From CAYPNP01 sp964412195 (GTDB taxonomy: Bacteria; Acidobacteriota; JAAYUB01), in contig CAYPNP010000008.1 in assembly GCA_964412195.1 (NCBI GenBank), positions 62,001 to 126,000 on the forward strand: a DNA stretch of 64,000 nt, in the 5' to 3' direction. A model generated the notes under the pieces. That model ran no database searches. It was not told the DNA's origin and saw only the letters and a list, made by a program, of their open reading frames with translations. A program made the position numbers and the translations under genes. Numbering within the stretch: position 1 is the first letter of the stretch; each line of letters begins with the position of its first letter. Positions 16,282 through 24,342 of this stretch are shown here, piece after piece.

Positions 16282-17388
16282 ATGAGGTTTGCGGCGCCTG
16301 AGTACTTGCCCTGGCTCTGGGGACTGATCCCCCTGCTGGCCCTGCTGCTCCTGTCGGAGTGGCTGCGCAGCCGCCAGCTGGCGCGCTTCGCCGCCAATGC
16401 CGAGGTCCGGAAACTGCTGGCCGCCCCCCTGAGCCGGACCAAGCGCGTGCTGGGCCTGGTCCTGCTGGCGGCCGCCGCCGGCCTGGTGGTCCTGGCGCTG
16501 GCCCGGCCGCAGTGGGGCACCAAGATGGAGCAGGTGAACCTCCGCGGAGTCGACGTGCTGATCGCCGTGGACACGTCGCTGTCCATGAACACCCCCGACG
16601 TGCCGCCCAACCGCCTGGCCCTGGCCAAGGAGGAGCTGCTGTCCCTGATCCGGCAGATCGAGGGCGGGCGGGTCGGCATCATCTCCTTCGCCGGCTCGGC
16701 CTTCCTGCAGTGCCCCCTGACCATCGACCGCGCCGCCGCCGGGCTCTTCCTCGAGATCCTGGACACCGGGCTGATCCCCGATCCCGGCACCGACCTCGGT
16801 TCGGCCATCCGGCTGGCCCGGGAGACCTTTCAGCGCCACCAGCAGAAGTACAAGGTGCTGATCCTCATCACCGACGGCGAGAACCTCTCCGGCGACCCGC
16901 TGGAGGAGGCGCGCCGGGCGGCCGAGGAGGGCGTGGTGATCTACGCCATCGGCGTGGGCACCGCCGCCGGCCAGCCCATCCCGGTGCGCAACGAGAAGGG
17001 CGACGTGGTGGACTACAAGAAGGACGACGCTGGCAGCCCGGTCATCAGCCGCCTCGACGAGTCCACCCTGGCGGACATCGCCCGCATCGGGCAGGGGCGC
17101 TACTACCGCGCCACCGCGCTGGCGGCCGAGGTGGGCGCGGTGGCCCGCGAGATCGACGGGATGGAGAAAAAGGAACTCCAATCCCGCCTGGTCCACCGGT
17201 ATAATGAACGCTTCCAGCTGCCCCTCGGCCTGGCGGTGCTGTGCCTGGCGCTGGAGGGCCTGCTGTCCGACCGGCGGCGGGCCCTGCGGGACGCCTGGGC
17301 GCGGCTGCGCTCGGCGTGGCGGGGCCGGCGGTTCCTCCGCCGGCGGGACGCCGCGCGGAAGGGCGACGGAGGTTCGAGCGATGCGTGA
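16282..17388 (+). CDS. batB: BatB, VWA-domain membrane protein
   Basis: 368 aa. Same architecture as BatA: two N-terminal helices (WLWGLIPLLALLLL; VLGLVLLAAAAGLVVLAL), VWA domain with DTSLSMN (the second Ser of the DxSxS site is kept), TDGENLSG later, and a C-terminal helix (about 310-330) with an Arg-rich cytoplasmic end. The canonical DxSGS has Leu instead of Gly, as is common in BatB. ATG 16282 lies after the repeat block. Its 3' end overlaps batC by 8 bp. Confidence 0.9.
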   Translation: MRFAAPEYLPWLWGLIPLLALLLLSEWLRSRQLARFAANAEVRKLLAAPLSRTKRVLGLVLLAAAAGLVVLALARPQWGTKMEQVNLRGVDVLIAVDTSLSMNTPDVPPNRLALAKEELLSLIRQIEGGRVGIISFAGSAFLQCPLTIDRAAAGLFLEILDTGLIPDPGTDLGSAIRLARETFQRHQQKYKVLILITDGENLSGDPLEEARRAAEEGVVIYAIGVGTAAGQPIPVRNEKGDVVDYKKDDAGSPVISRLDESTLADIARIGQGRYYRATALAAEVGAVAREIDGMEKKELQSRLVHRYNERFQLPLGLAVLCLALEGLLSDRRRALRDAWARLRSAWRGRRFLRRRDAARKGDGGSSDA

Positions 17389-18214
17389 GCACCCCTGGAT
17401 CACCGCGGGCGCACTGGCCCTGGCCTGGCTGGCCTTCACCGGCGGCGTCTTCCGCGACACCCTCCACGAAGCCACCACCGAGGGCCGCCGCCTGTACGAC
17501 GCCGGCAAGTACGCCGAGGCCATGGCCGCCTACGGCCGCGGCCGGGCAGAGGAGCCCGACAACCCCGTGCTGGCCTTCAACGTGGGCGACACGCTCCTGG
17601 CCATGGGCAAGACCGACGAAGCGCTGGCCGAGTATCGCAAGGCTCTCTCGTCCAAGGATCCCAAGCTGGTCGCCCGCACGAACTACAACATCGGCAACGC
17701 CTACCTCCAGAAGCAGGACTACCGCCGGGCCGTCGACGCCTACCGGCAGAGCCTGCTCCAGGACGCCGCCCAGAAGGACGCCAAGCGCAACCTCGAGCTG
17801 GCGCTCCAGAAGCTGAAGGAGCAACAGGAGCAGCAGAAACAGTCCAAAGACCAGCCGAAACAGGACCAGTCCAGGCAGGACCAGCAGAAGCAGGGGCAGT
17901 CCGGCGACTCCAGGCAGTCCAAGGACCAGCAGAAGCAGGACCAGAAGAACCCGCAGGCCAAGGATTCCCAGGGCCAGAAGGGCCAGCCGCAGCAATCCAA
18001 GGAACAGCAGCAGCAGGCTCAACAGGGCCTGAGAAAGGACGAGCAACAGGCCAAGGCGAATCAGCAGCCGGGGCAGAAGGACAAGGCCGCCCGGATGGAC
18101 AAGGCCCAGGCGATGCAGCTGCTGCAGGCGCTGGGCAACCAGGAGAAGGCCGAGCTGATGCAGCTGCTGCAGCAACAGCGCAAGACGCAGCGGAAGGAGG
18201 GCCGGGACTGGTGA
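17381..18214 (+). CDS. batC: BatC, TPR protein with Gln/Lys-rich tail
   Basis: 277 aa. An N-terminal signal-anchor (ITAGALALAWLAF) is followed by three tetratricopeptide-like repeats (about 35-145: RRLYDAGKYAEAMAAYGRG; VLAFNVGDTLLAMGKTDEAL; NIGNAYLQKQDYRRAVDAY). A long low-complexity region of Gln, Lys and Ser (about 148-230) comes next, and the last part is a short helix (MDKAQAMQLLQALGNQEKAEL) as in other BatC proteins. ATG overlaps batB, and the stop overlaps the GTG of batD. Likely a periplasmic scaffold. Confidence 0.88.
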   Translation: MREHPWITAGALALAWLAFTGGVFRDTLHEATTEGRRLYDAGKYAEAMAAYGRGRAEEPDNPVLAFNVGDTLLAMGKTDEALAEYRKALSSKDPKLVARTNYNIGNAYLQKQDYRRAVDAYRQSLLQDAAQKDAKRNLELALQKLKEQQEQQKQSKDQPKQDQSRQDQQKQGQSGDSRQSKDQQKQDQKNPQAKDSQGQKGQPQQSKEQQQQAQQGLRKDEQQAKANQQPGQKDKAARMDKAQAMQLLQALGNQEKAELMQLLQQQRKTQRKEGRDW

Positions 18215-20037
18215 GACTCGCAATTCTCCTCCCGATCCTTGCCGCTTTGGCGCTGGCCGCCGCGCCCGCCCTCGCCGACGAGCCGAAAATCCGGGCGAGC
18301 GTGGACGCGAACCGGATCAGCCAGGACGACCCGGTCACCCTGCAGATCACGGTGGAGGGCGACGCCATGTCGGCCGAGGTGGTGGAGCGGCCTTCCTCGC
18401 CCGACTTCCGGCTCATCCAGGGGCCGAACGTATCCACCCAGTTCTCGTTCCTGAACGGCCAGGCCTCCTCCAAGAAGGTCATCGGCTTTATTTTCTTCCC
18501 TTTGAAGACCGGCAAGCTCACCCTGCCCCCGGTCAAACTGCGCGTGGGCGGGCGGATCTACACCACCGCGCCGGTGCCGGTGGAGGTGGTCACCGGGGCG
18601 ATCCCCAAGCCGCGGAGCCGCCCGGCCGACCCCTTCGCCACGCCCGATCCCTTCGGCCGCGACGAGGGCGAGGAGCCGGCCGACCCCGGCCAGGACATCT
18701 TCCTCCGCATGGAGGCGACCTCGACGCGGGTGTTTGTCGGCCAGCCGGTGGCGCTCACCCTGATGCTCTACACCCGCATCCAGGTGGTCGGCGCCGACGC
18801 CGAAAAGGAAGGCAAGCTGGAAGGCTTCTGGGTGGAGAACGTCGATCCGCCCGGCCAGAACCGCCCGCCGGCGGAGCGGCGCACGGTGAACGGCCGCGAA
18901 TACTTCGCCCAGCCGCTGCGGCGCTGGGTGCTCTTCCCCCTGCGCGCCGGCTCCTTCCCCATCGAGCCGTGGATCCTCAAGCTGGTGATCGAGGTCCCCA
19001 CCCGTTCCTTCTTCATGATGAACCGGCGGACCGTCGTGCTGCGGCGGACCGAGCCGCTGGCGATCCAGGTGGACGACTTCCCGGCGGCCGGGCGTCCCGC
19101 GGACTTCTCCGGCCTCTGCGGCGTCTTCACATTGGAGTCCTCCCTCGACAAGAACCGCGTGGCGGCGGGCGAGGGGGCCAATCTCCGGGTGACCGTGCGC
19201 GGCCAGGGCAACCTGCGCAGCGTGCCGGACCTGAGCCTGCCCGAGGTGCCCGGCGCCAAGGTGTACACGCCCAAGACCCGGGACGACGTGGCCCTGGCCA
19301 ACGGCACCCTGCGCGGCAGCCGCACCTGGGAGTATGTGCTGATCCCGCTGAAGGAGGGCCGGCTGGAGCTGCCGGCGCTGCGCCTATCCTATTTCAACCC
19401 GGCCACCCGGGAGTACCGCAGCCTGTCGACGCCGGTGCTGGCCCTGGACGTCACGCCGGGGACGGTCGACACCGGCGCCCTCGCCGCGGGGGCCGCCGGG
19501 GTGCCGCTGTCGCTCAAGGGGCGGGACATCCGCTACATCGCGCAGGGACCGTCCCTCTACCGGACGGCCGGCGAGCCGATCCACCGCCGGCCCTGGTTCT
19601 ACCCTGCCTTCGGCGCGCTCTTCCTGGCGGCCGCGGCCTTCGCCGCCGTCGACGAGCGCCGGCGGAGGCAGCGGCGCGACACCCGCTCGTGGGCCCGCTC
19701 CCGGGCGGCCCAGCAGGCCCGGCGGGAGCTGAAGGCCTGCGCCAAACTGGGCCGAAAAGGCTTCTCGGAGCCATTTTTCCAGGCTCTGGACCGGCTGCTG
19801 CAGAATTACCTGGAGGGGCGGTTTGGGCTGAGCCGGATCGAGCTGACCGGCACGCGGCTGCGGCAAGTGCTGGCCGAGGCGGGCATGGAGGAGGGCGTCA
19901 TCGACGAATTGACGGCGCTGCGGGGGTTGTGCGAGGGTTTCCGCTACGCGCCGACTTCGCTGGGCCAGAGCGACCCGGCGGCGCTGCTGGAACGGGCACG
20001 GCGCCTCATTGCCCGGCTGGAGGGGGAGGCCGCATGA
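18211..20037 (+). CDS. batD: BatD, oxygen-tolerance-type membrane protein
   Basis: 608 aa. Signal peptide (LAALALAAAPALADE), several beta-sandwich repeats typical of BatD (KIRASVDANRISQDDPVTLQI at the start; a second copy starting near residue 300, FTLESSLDKNRVAAGEGANL), a membrane helix (WFYPAFGALFLAAAAFAAV, about 460-480) and a cytoplasmic helical domain that resembles the C-terminus of the first gene in this operon. GTG start overlaps the batC stop by 4 bp. Confidence 0.88.
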   Translation: MRLAILLPILAALALAAAPALADEPKIRASVDANRISQDDPVTLQITVEGDAMSAEVVERPSSPDFRLIQGPNVSTQFSFLNGQASSKKVIGFIFFPLKTGKLTLPPVKLRVGGRIYTTAPVPVEVVTGAIPKPRSRPADPFATPDPFGRDEGEEPADPGQDIFLRMEATSTRVFVGQPVALTLMLYTRIQVVGADAEKEGKLEGFWVENVDPPGQNRPPAERRTVNGREYFAQPLRRWVLFPLRAGSFPIEPWILKLVIEVPTRSFFMMNRRTVVLRRTEPLAIQVDDFPAAGRPADFSGLCGVFTLESSLDKNRVAAGEGANLRVTVRGQGNLRSVPDLSLPEVPGAKVYTPKTRDDVALANGTLRGSRTWEYVLIPLKEGRLELPALRLSYFNPATREYRSLSTPVLALDVTPGTVDTGALAAGAAGVPLSLKGRDIRYIAQGPSLYRTAGEPIHRRPWFYPAFGALFLAAAAFAAVDERRRRQRRDTRSWARSRAAQQARRELKACAKLGRKGFSEPFFQALDRLLQNYLEGRFGLSRIELTGTRLRQVLAEAGMEEGVIDELTALRGLCEGFRYAPTSLGQSDPAALLERARRLIARLEGEAA

Positions 20038-20054
20038 GAACGGCAAGCCCGATC

Positions 20055-20180
20055 TTCCACGCAGAGGCGCAGAGGCGCAGAGAAAACCGGAAAAGTAGGA
20101 ATGCCGGCTCTAGCCTGCCAGACTCTTCAGCTTTCAGGATGGATCGGGCTCCGCGGCTCAGCGGCTCCGCGGTGAATGAT
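20055..20180. repeat. GCGCAGAG octamers and CTCCGCGG units between batD and batE
   Basis: 20058-20088 has three GCGCAGAG(G) units. 20149-20178 has GCTCCGCGGCTCAGCGGCTC. This is the second non-overlapping junction of the bat operon and it too is filled by repeat. Confidence 0.75.
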
Positions 20181-20192
20181 ACTGTTCCGGGA

Positions 20193-20990
20193 ATGAAGCC
20201 CGTTGTCGTGATCTTGATCGCGACCTTGCTGGCGGCCAGTTCATTTCTGGTGTCTCCGACAGCCATGGCAGCCAGCGCGGATGCCCGGGCGATGGTGGAC
20301 CAGGGGGTGCAGGCCTTCTCCGCCGGCCGCTACGACGAGGCGGAGAAGGCCTGGCGGCAGGCCTGGGACGGCGGCCTGCGCAATGCCGGCCTGGCCTGCA
20401 ACCTGGGCGACGCGGCCTTCCGGCAGCAGCGCCTGGGGCCGGCCGTGCTCTGGTACCAGCGGGCGCTCTGGCTGGACCCCGGCCACGACGACGCCCGGCA
20501 CAACCTGGAGTTCACCCGCCAGTTCCTGGCCGACAAGGTCCCGCCGCCGCCGCCCTCTTTCCTCGGCGCCGCGTGGGACTGGATCGTCGCCCGGATCGGC
20601 GTCAACGCCGCCGGCTGGCTCCTGCTGGTCCTGTTCGCCGGCACCTGTGCTGCGGCGCTGTCCTTCCTGCGGCTGCGGGAGGGGCCGCACCGGTTCCGCG
20701 CAGGCGTCGTCTTGGCCGTGCTGGCGGGACTGACCTTGGCTTGGGCTGCCGTCTTCGCCGGCCTGGTCTGGCGGGAGGATTCCACCCGCGAGGCGGTTGT
20801 TCTCGGGGCGGCCGTGGACGTACGCAGCGGCCCCTCGACCGGCAACCCGGTGCTCTTCACCGTCCACGAGGGCCTGACCGTGGAGGTGGCCGCCGACGCC
20901 CGCGGCTGGTACCAGGTGGTCCTGCCCAACGGCTGGAACGGCTGGGTCCCCGCCGACTCGGCCGAGCTGGTGCAGCAGGCTGACCGGTGA
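20193..20990 (+). CDS. batE: BatE, TPR and SH3 domain membrane protein
   Basis: 265 aa. Signal peptide (ILIATLLAASSFLVSPTAMA), TPR segment (about 25-110: YDEAEKAWRQAWDGG; AVLWYQRALWLDPGHDDA), two membrane helices (WLLLVLFAGTCAAALSFL; VVLAVLAGLTLAWAAVFAGL) and a C-terminal bacterial SH3 domain (DVRSGPSTGNPVLFTVHEG, ending GWNGWVPADSAEL). Ribosome site is weak. The last codons and the TGA stop lie in a CCGGTGA repeat that continues to 21032. Confidence 0.88.
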   Translation: MKPVVVILIATLLAASSFLVSPTAMAASADARAMVDQGVQAFSAGRYDEAEKAWRQAWDGGLRNAGLACNLGDAAFRQQRLGPAVLWYQRALWLDPGHDDARHNLEFTRQFLADKVPPPPPSFLGAAWDWIVARIGVNAAGWLLLVLFAGTCAAALSFLRLREGPHRFRAGVVLAVLAGLTLAWAAVFAGLVWREDSTREAVVLGAAVDVRSGPSTGNPVLFTVHEGLTVEVAADARGWYQVVLPNGWNGWVPADSAELVQQADR

Positions 20991-21036
20991 CGGGTGACCG
21001 GCGACGGGTGACCGGTGACCGGTGACGGATGACCGG
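20981..21036. repeat. CCGGTGA heptamer tract at the 3' end of batE
   Basis: Seven to eight CCGGTGA/CGGGTGA/CGGATGA units. The first contains the batE stop codon. Confidence 0.85.
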
Positions 21037-21095
21037 AACCGCGCGCAGTCAGACGCCTCTCCGCCATTGCCATATGCCCTGAACTAACCCGGATC

Positions 21096-21104
21096 TGGTA
21101 TACT
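21096..21104 (+). promoter_or_regulatory. Extended -10 promoter of the retropepsin gene
   Basis: TG-n-TATACT with no good -35. Only 8 bp separate it from the GTG start, so the transcript should be leaderless or nearly so. Confidence 0.55.
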
Positions 21105-21112
21105 GCCGACCT

Positions 21113-22477
21113 GTGAGCACCCGAAGAACGACAGCCCACCGAACCAGCGCCCTGTTGGCCGGGGTGCTGCTGGCCCTGGCGGCATGTGCGGCGGCTCGCC
21201 TCAGCCTGCGGCCACTCCGGCCGGAAGAGGCACCGGCCCCGCCCGCCCGCACGGCACTGACGTTTGCCGAAGCCGCTGAATCCCTGGACTTCCCCGCGGT
21301 GGCGCCGGCCGGCTGGAAGGCCGATCAGATCCGCTTCGGCGGAGCCATCCGTCTCGCGCTGGGCGGCCGGCAGGACGAGGCGGCGGCCGAGCTGCAATCG
21401 CTGGGCGAGGCGGCCGGCGACGCGGATCTCCGGAAGCAGTCCTGGGACAGCCTGGGGGAGATCCTGTTCGCCGCCAATCGCTGGGACGACTTCCTGAGGC
21501 ACCGCGCGGCGTATAGCGACGCCCTGGCAGACGACCTTCCGCTGGCCGAGGCTTGGCGCGGCCGCCCGCCCGAAATCTTCTCCCTGCGGGAAGCCGATCC
21601 ACTGCCGTTGACGTGGAGCGCCTCCGGCGTACCAATGGTCGACGTGACGGTCAACGGGCGCCGACGCCGCTTCTGGCTGGACACGGGCGCCGGCCGGACC
21701 GTCCTCTCCTCATCGGCCGCCGCGGCCTGCGGCGTGGCGCCCCTCGGCCCGGCCACCACCGCCGACACTGCCGCCGCCACCACGGTGCCGGTGCGGCCCG
21801 CCGTGATCGACCGCCTGGAGGCCGGCCCGCTGGTCTTGGAAAATCACGCCGCGCTGATCATCGCGCAGGAGCACCTGGAGTTCCGACCGGGCCCCGGTAC
21901 CCGGCCGGTGCGCATCGACGGTCTGCTGGGCTGGAGCGCCTTGCGGCGATTGACATTGATCCTGGACGGCCCGGGGCGGAGGCTCCACCTGCGGTTGCCG
22001 GCGGCGGAGTCCACGGCGGGTGAACGGAACCTCTTCTGGCTGGGCCTGCCGCTGGTGCGGGCCGCGGCGCCCGACGGCCGGCCGCTCCTGCTGCATCTGG
22101 ACTCCGGCGCCGGCCGGACCAGCCTCACCGCTCACGGCATAGAGCGGCTCGGTTCCCCGCGTTCCCGCACGGGCCGCTCCAGCCTGTTTGTCGCCGGGGG
22201 ACTGCAGCTGGTGGAAGCGAGGAACGTGGACGTCGCCGTCTTCCTGTTGGCCGGCTGGCGGCTGGAGTTTTCCCGCCTGAGGGCCTATGCGGACCGCACG
22301 CACCTCTGCTACTGGCTCGATGGGACCCTCGGCAGCGACGTGCTCCGGCGGTCGGTGACCACCCTCGACATCCCGAACGGGCGGTTTTCGCTGGGAGGCG
22401 GACCGGTGACCGATGACCGGAGACCGGTGACGGGAGGCGGAGACTCAACATTCCCTGCCTCGGGAGAAGCCCGATGA
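21113..22477 (+). CDS. Tandem retropepsin-like aspartic protease, lipoprotein
   Basis: 454 aa. Probable lipoprotein signal (LLAGVLLALAACAAARL, lipobox LAAC). Two aspartyl-protease domains in one chain: Asp190 in WLDTGAGRTVLS and Asp330 in HLDSGAGRTSLT, each the D-T/S-G-A-G signature of retropepsin/clan AA. The domain pairing would give a single-chain active dimer like pepsin. An N-terminal helical, TPR-like region (about 55-165) precedes them. The last ~20 residues (after LDIPNGRFSLGG) are translated from a CCGGTGA repeat and are unlikely to be part of the fold. GTG start with no ribosome site, matching a leaderless transcript. Confidence 0.72.
   Translation: MSTRRTTAHRTSALLAGVLLALAACAAARLSLRPLRPEEAPAPPARTALTFAEAAESLDFPAVAPAGWKADQIRFGGAIRLALGGRQDEAAAELQSLGEAAGDADLRKQSWDSLGEILFAANRWDDFLRHRAAYSDALADDLPLAEAWRGRPPEIFSLREADPLPLTWSASGVPMVDVTVNGRRRRFWLDTGAGRTVLSSSAAAACGVAPLGPATTADTAAATTVPVRPAVIDRLEAGPLVLENHAALIIAQEHLEFRPGPGTRPVRIDGLLGWSALRRLTLILDGPGRRLHLRLPAAESTAGERNLFWLGLPLVRAAAPDGRPLLLHLDSGAGRTSLTAHGIERLGSPRSRTGRSSLFVAGGLQLVEARNVDVAVFLLAGWRLEFSRLRAYADRTHLCYWLDGTLGSDVLRRSVTTLDIPNGRFSLGGGPVTDDRRPVTGGGDSTFPASGEAR
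22401..22437. repeat. CCGGTGA heptamers inside the 3' end of the retropepsin gene
   Basis: Five units (ACCGGTGACCGATGACCGG and onward) translated as PVTDDRRPVT, just before the stop. Confidence 0.8.
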
Positions 22478-24342
22478 ATGGGCTCTCTGCGACACTTCCC
22501 TTGGGATTCCAGTACGCCGTGGCGGCCGGCTGGGTGGCGCTGCTGCTGGCCGCGGCGTGGGGCGCGGGACGCCTGCTCCTCCGGCGGCTCCTTCCGGGCC
22601 CGGAGGACGGACCCGCCGCGGTGCTCGAGATTGTGCTCGGCCTGGGCGTCGTAATCCAGGTCTGGTTCTGGGCCGCCCTGGCGGGACATTGCCGCGCCGC
22701 GGTGATCCTGCTGCTGCCGCTGGCGCTGGGACTCCTCTTGCGGCGGCGGGCGACGGCGGGACCGACGCCGGGCGGCCGGCGGGCGTGGCTCTGGCCGGGT
22801 TTCTTCGCCGTGCTGGCGCTGCTGCCGCTGCCGCTGGCGCTGCTGCCGGAGCTGAACTTCGACGCTCTGCGGGTGCACCTCTGGATCGCCCGGGAATTGG
22901 CCCTCACCGGCGCCATGCCCTCCGACCTGTCGAACTGGGCGGTGTACGTGCCCGAAACCGCCGGCGTCTGGTTCGGCGCGGCCTTCCTCGCCGGCGGAGA
23001 GATCGCGGCCAAACTGGCGGAGTACGCCCTGGGTCTGCTGGCGGGATTGCTGCTGGCCCGCTGGGGCAACGAACGGCTGGGGCGGCCGTGGGGCTGGGCC
23101 GCGGGCACGCTGTTTATCGGCCTGCCCGTGGTCGCCTGGCTCATGGGCACGGCCTACATGGACCTGGCCCTGGTGCTGTTCCTGCTGGCCTGCCTCGTCT
23201 GCCTGGACGAGTGGAGTCGGTCCGGCCGGGCCGGCTGGCTCGCGGCGGCGGGCCTGCTGTTCGGGTGCAGCCTGGCCTCCAAGTACCACGCCCTGGTGTG
23301 GGCGCTCTTCCTGGCCGGGGCAGTGCTGGCACTGGGGCGCCGGCGGGACCTCCCCTGGCTCCGCTGCCTGGGCGCGGCCGCGCTCGTGCTGGGCCTGGGC
23401 GCGGCCCTGCTGGCGCCGTGGCTGGCTCGCAACTGGGCCCTGACCGGCAACCCCGTCTTCCCGGTGCCGCTGCCCGGTTTTCAATCTCCGTACATGAACA
23501 GCGCCATCGTGGAGGCGATCCGATCCGAGCAGCACTCCTTCGGCTTCGGCCGAGGATGGCTGGCCCTTCTGGCTCTTCCATGGAACCTGACGGTTCATCC
23601 GGCCGCCTTCCGCGGCAGCCCGGGCGGGCTGGTGTTCCTGGCGCTGCCGTGGTTAGCCTGGCGCTGGCGGCGCCTGTCGGCGACCGACCGGCTGGTGGCG
23701 GCCGGCTTCGTCTACTGGTTGCTGGCCTGGTTCTTCATCGCCCAGGAGATCCGCTACCTGGCGCCGGCCCTGCCCCTGGCCGCCTGGCTGGCGGTGCGGC
23801 CGCACCTCCCCGACCTGGCCGGCGGCCGCCTGGCGCGCCTCGGCTGGGGCGCGCTGCTGCTGGCCCAGCTGGTCCTGAACTTGCCGCCCGTCCACAGCCG
23901 CATTTTCCCCAACGTGGCCTTCCAGAACCGCTACGACGCCGACACGGCCGCGGTGCTGGCGGGGCGGCTGCCGCGGGACGAGTACCGCGCCCGGCGCAAT
24001 CCCCTCTTCGCGGTCTACCGCTGGGCGGACGGCCACCTGCAGGCGCCGGTGCGGATCCTTTCCTTCGATGCCGCGGCCTACTGGACGCGCTGGCCGATGC
24101 TCTACGCCTTCTCGGTGGAGGGCGACTTCACCGGCCATGCCCGCGAGCCGGCAGCCGTGCGGGACTACTGCCGCCTCGCCGGCCTGACCCACGTGACGGT
24201 GAACATGGACTGGGTGCCCCCCGGCGCGGACATCACCAAGGCGCCCGTGTTCTTCGACCCGGCGTTCCAAAGCCATCATTTAAAGGAAGAGTACCGATAT
24301 GGAAACGCCTACCTCTTCGCTATTCCCCCGAGAGGCGATTGA
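22474..24342 (+). CDS. GT-C type membrane glycosyltransferase-like protein
   Basis: 622 aa, about twelve membrane helices in residues 10-445 and a soluble C-terminal domain of about 150 residues. Topology and the first external loop (LPELNFDALRVHLWIAREL, with an acidic residue as in GT39/PMT/ArnT enzymes) suggest a polyprenyl-phosphate-sugar dependent transferase. No family-specific motif was recognised, so substrate is open. ATG overlaps the retropepsin stop (ATGA), suggesting co-translation. The SH3 gene overlaps its 3' end by 44 bp. Confidence 0.65.
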   Translation: MNGLSATLPLGFQYAVAAGWVALLLAAAWGAGRLLLRRLLPGPEDGPAAVLEIVLGLGVVIQVWFWAALAGHCRAAVILLLPLALGLLLRRRATAGPTPGGRRAWLWPGFFAVLALLPLPLALLPELNFDALRVHLWIARELALTGAMPSDLSNWAVYVPETAGVWFGAAFLAGGEIAAKLAEYALGLLAGLLLARWGNERLGRPWGWAAGTLFIGLPVVAWLMGTAYMDLALVLFLLACLVCLDEWSRSGRAGWLAAAGLLFGCSLASKYHALVWALFLAGAVLALGRRRDLPWLRCLGAAALVLGLGAALLAPWLARNWALTGNPVFPVPLPGFQSPYMNSAIVEAIRSEQHSFGFGRGWLALLALPWNLTVHPAAFRGSPGGLVFLALPWLAWRWRRLSATDRLVAAGFVYWLLAWFFIAQEIRYLAPALPLAAWLAVRPHLPDLAGGRLARLGWGALLLAQLVLNLPPVHSRIFPNVAFQNRYDADTAAVLAGRLPRDEYRARRNPLFAVYRWADGHLQAPVRILSFDAAAYWTRWPMLYAFSVEGDFTGHAREPAAVRDYCRLAGLTHVTVNMDWVPPGADITKAPVFFDPAFQSHHLKEEYRYGNAYLFAIPPRGD

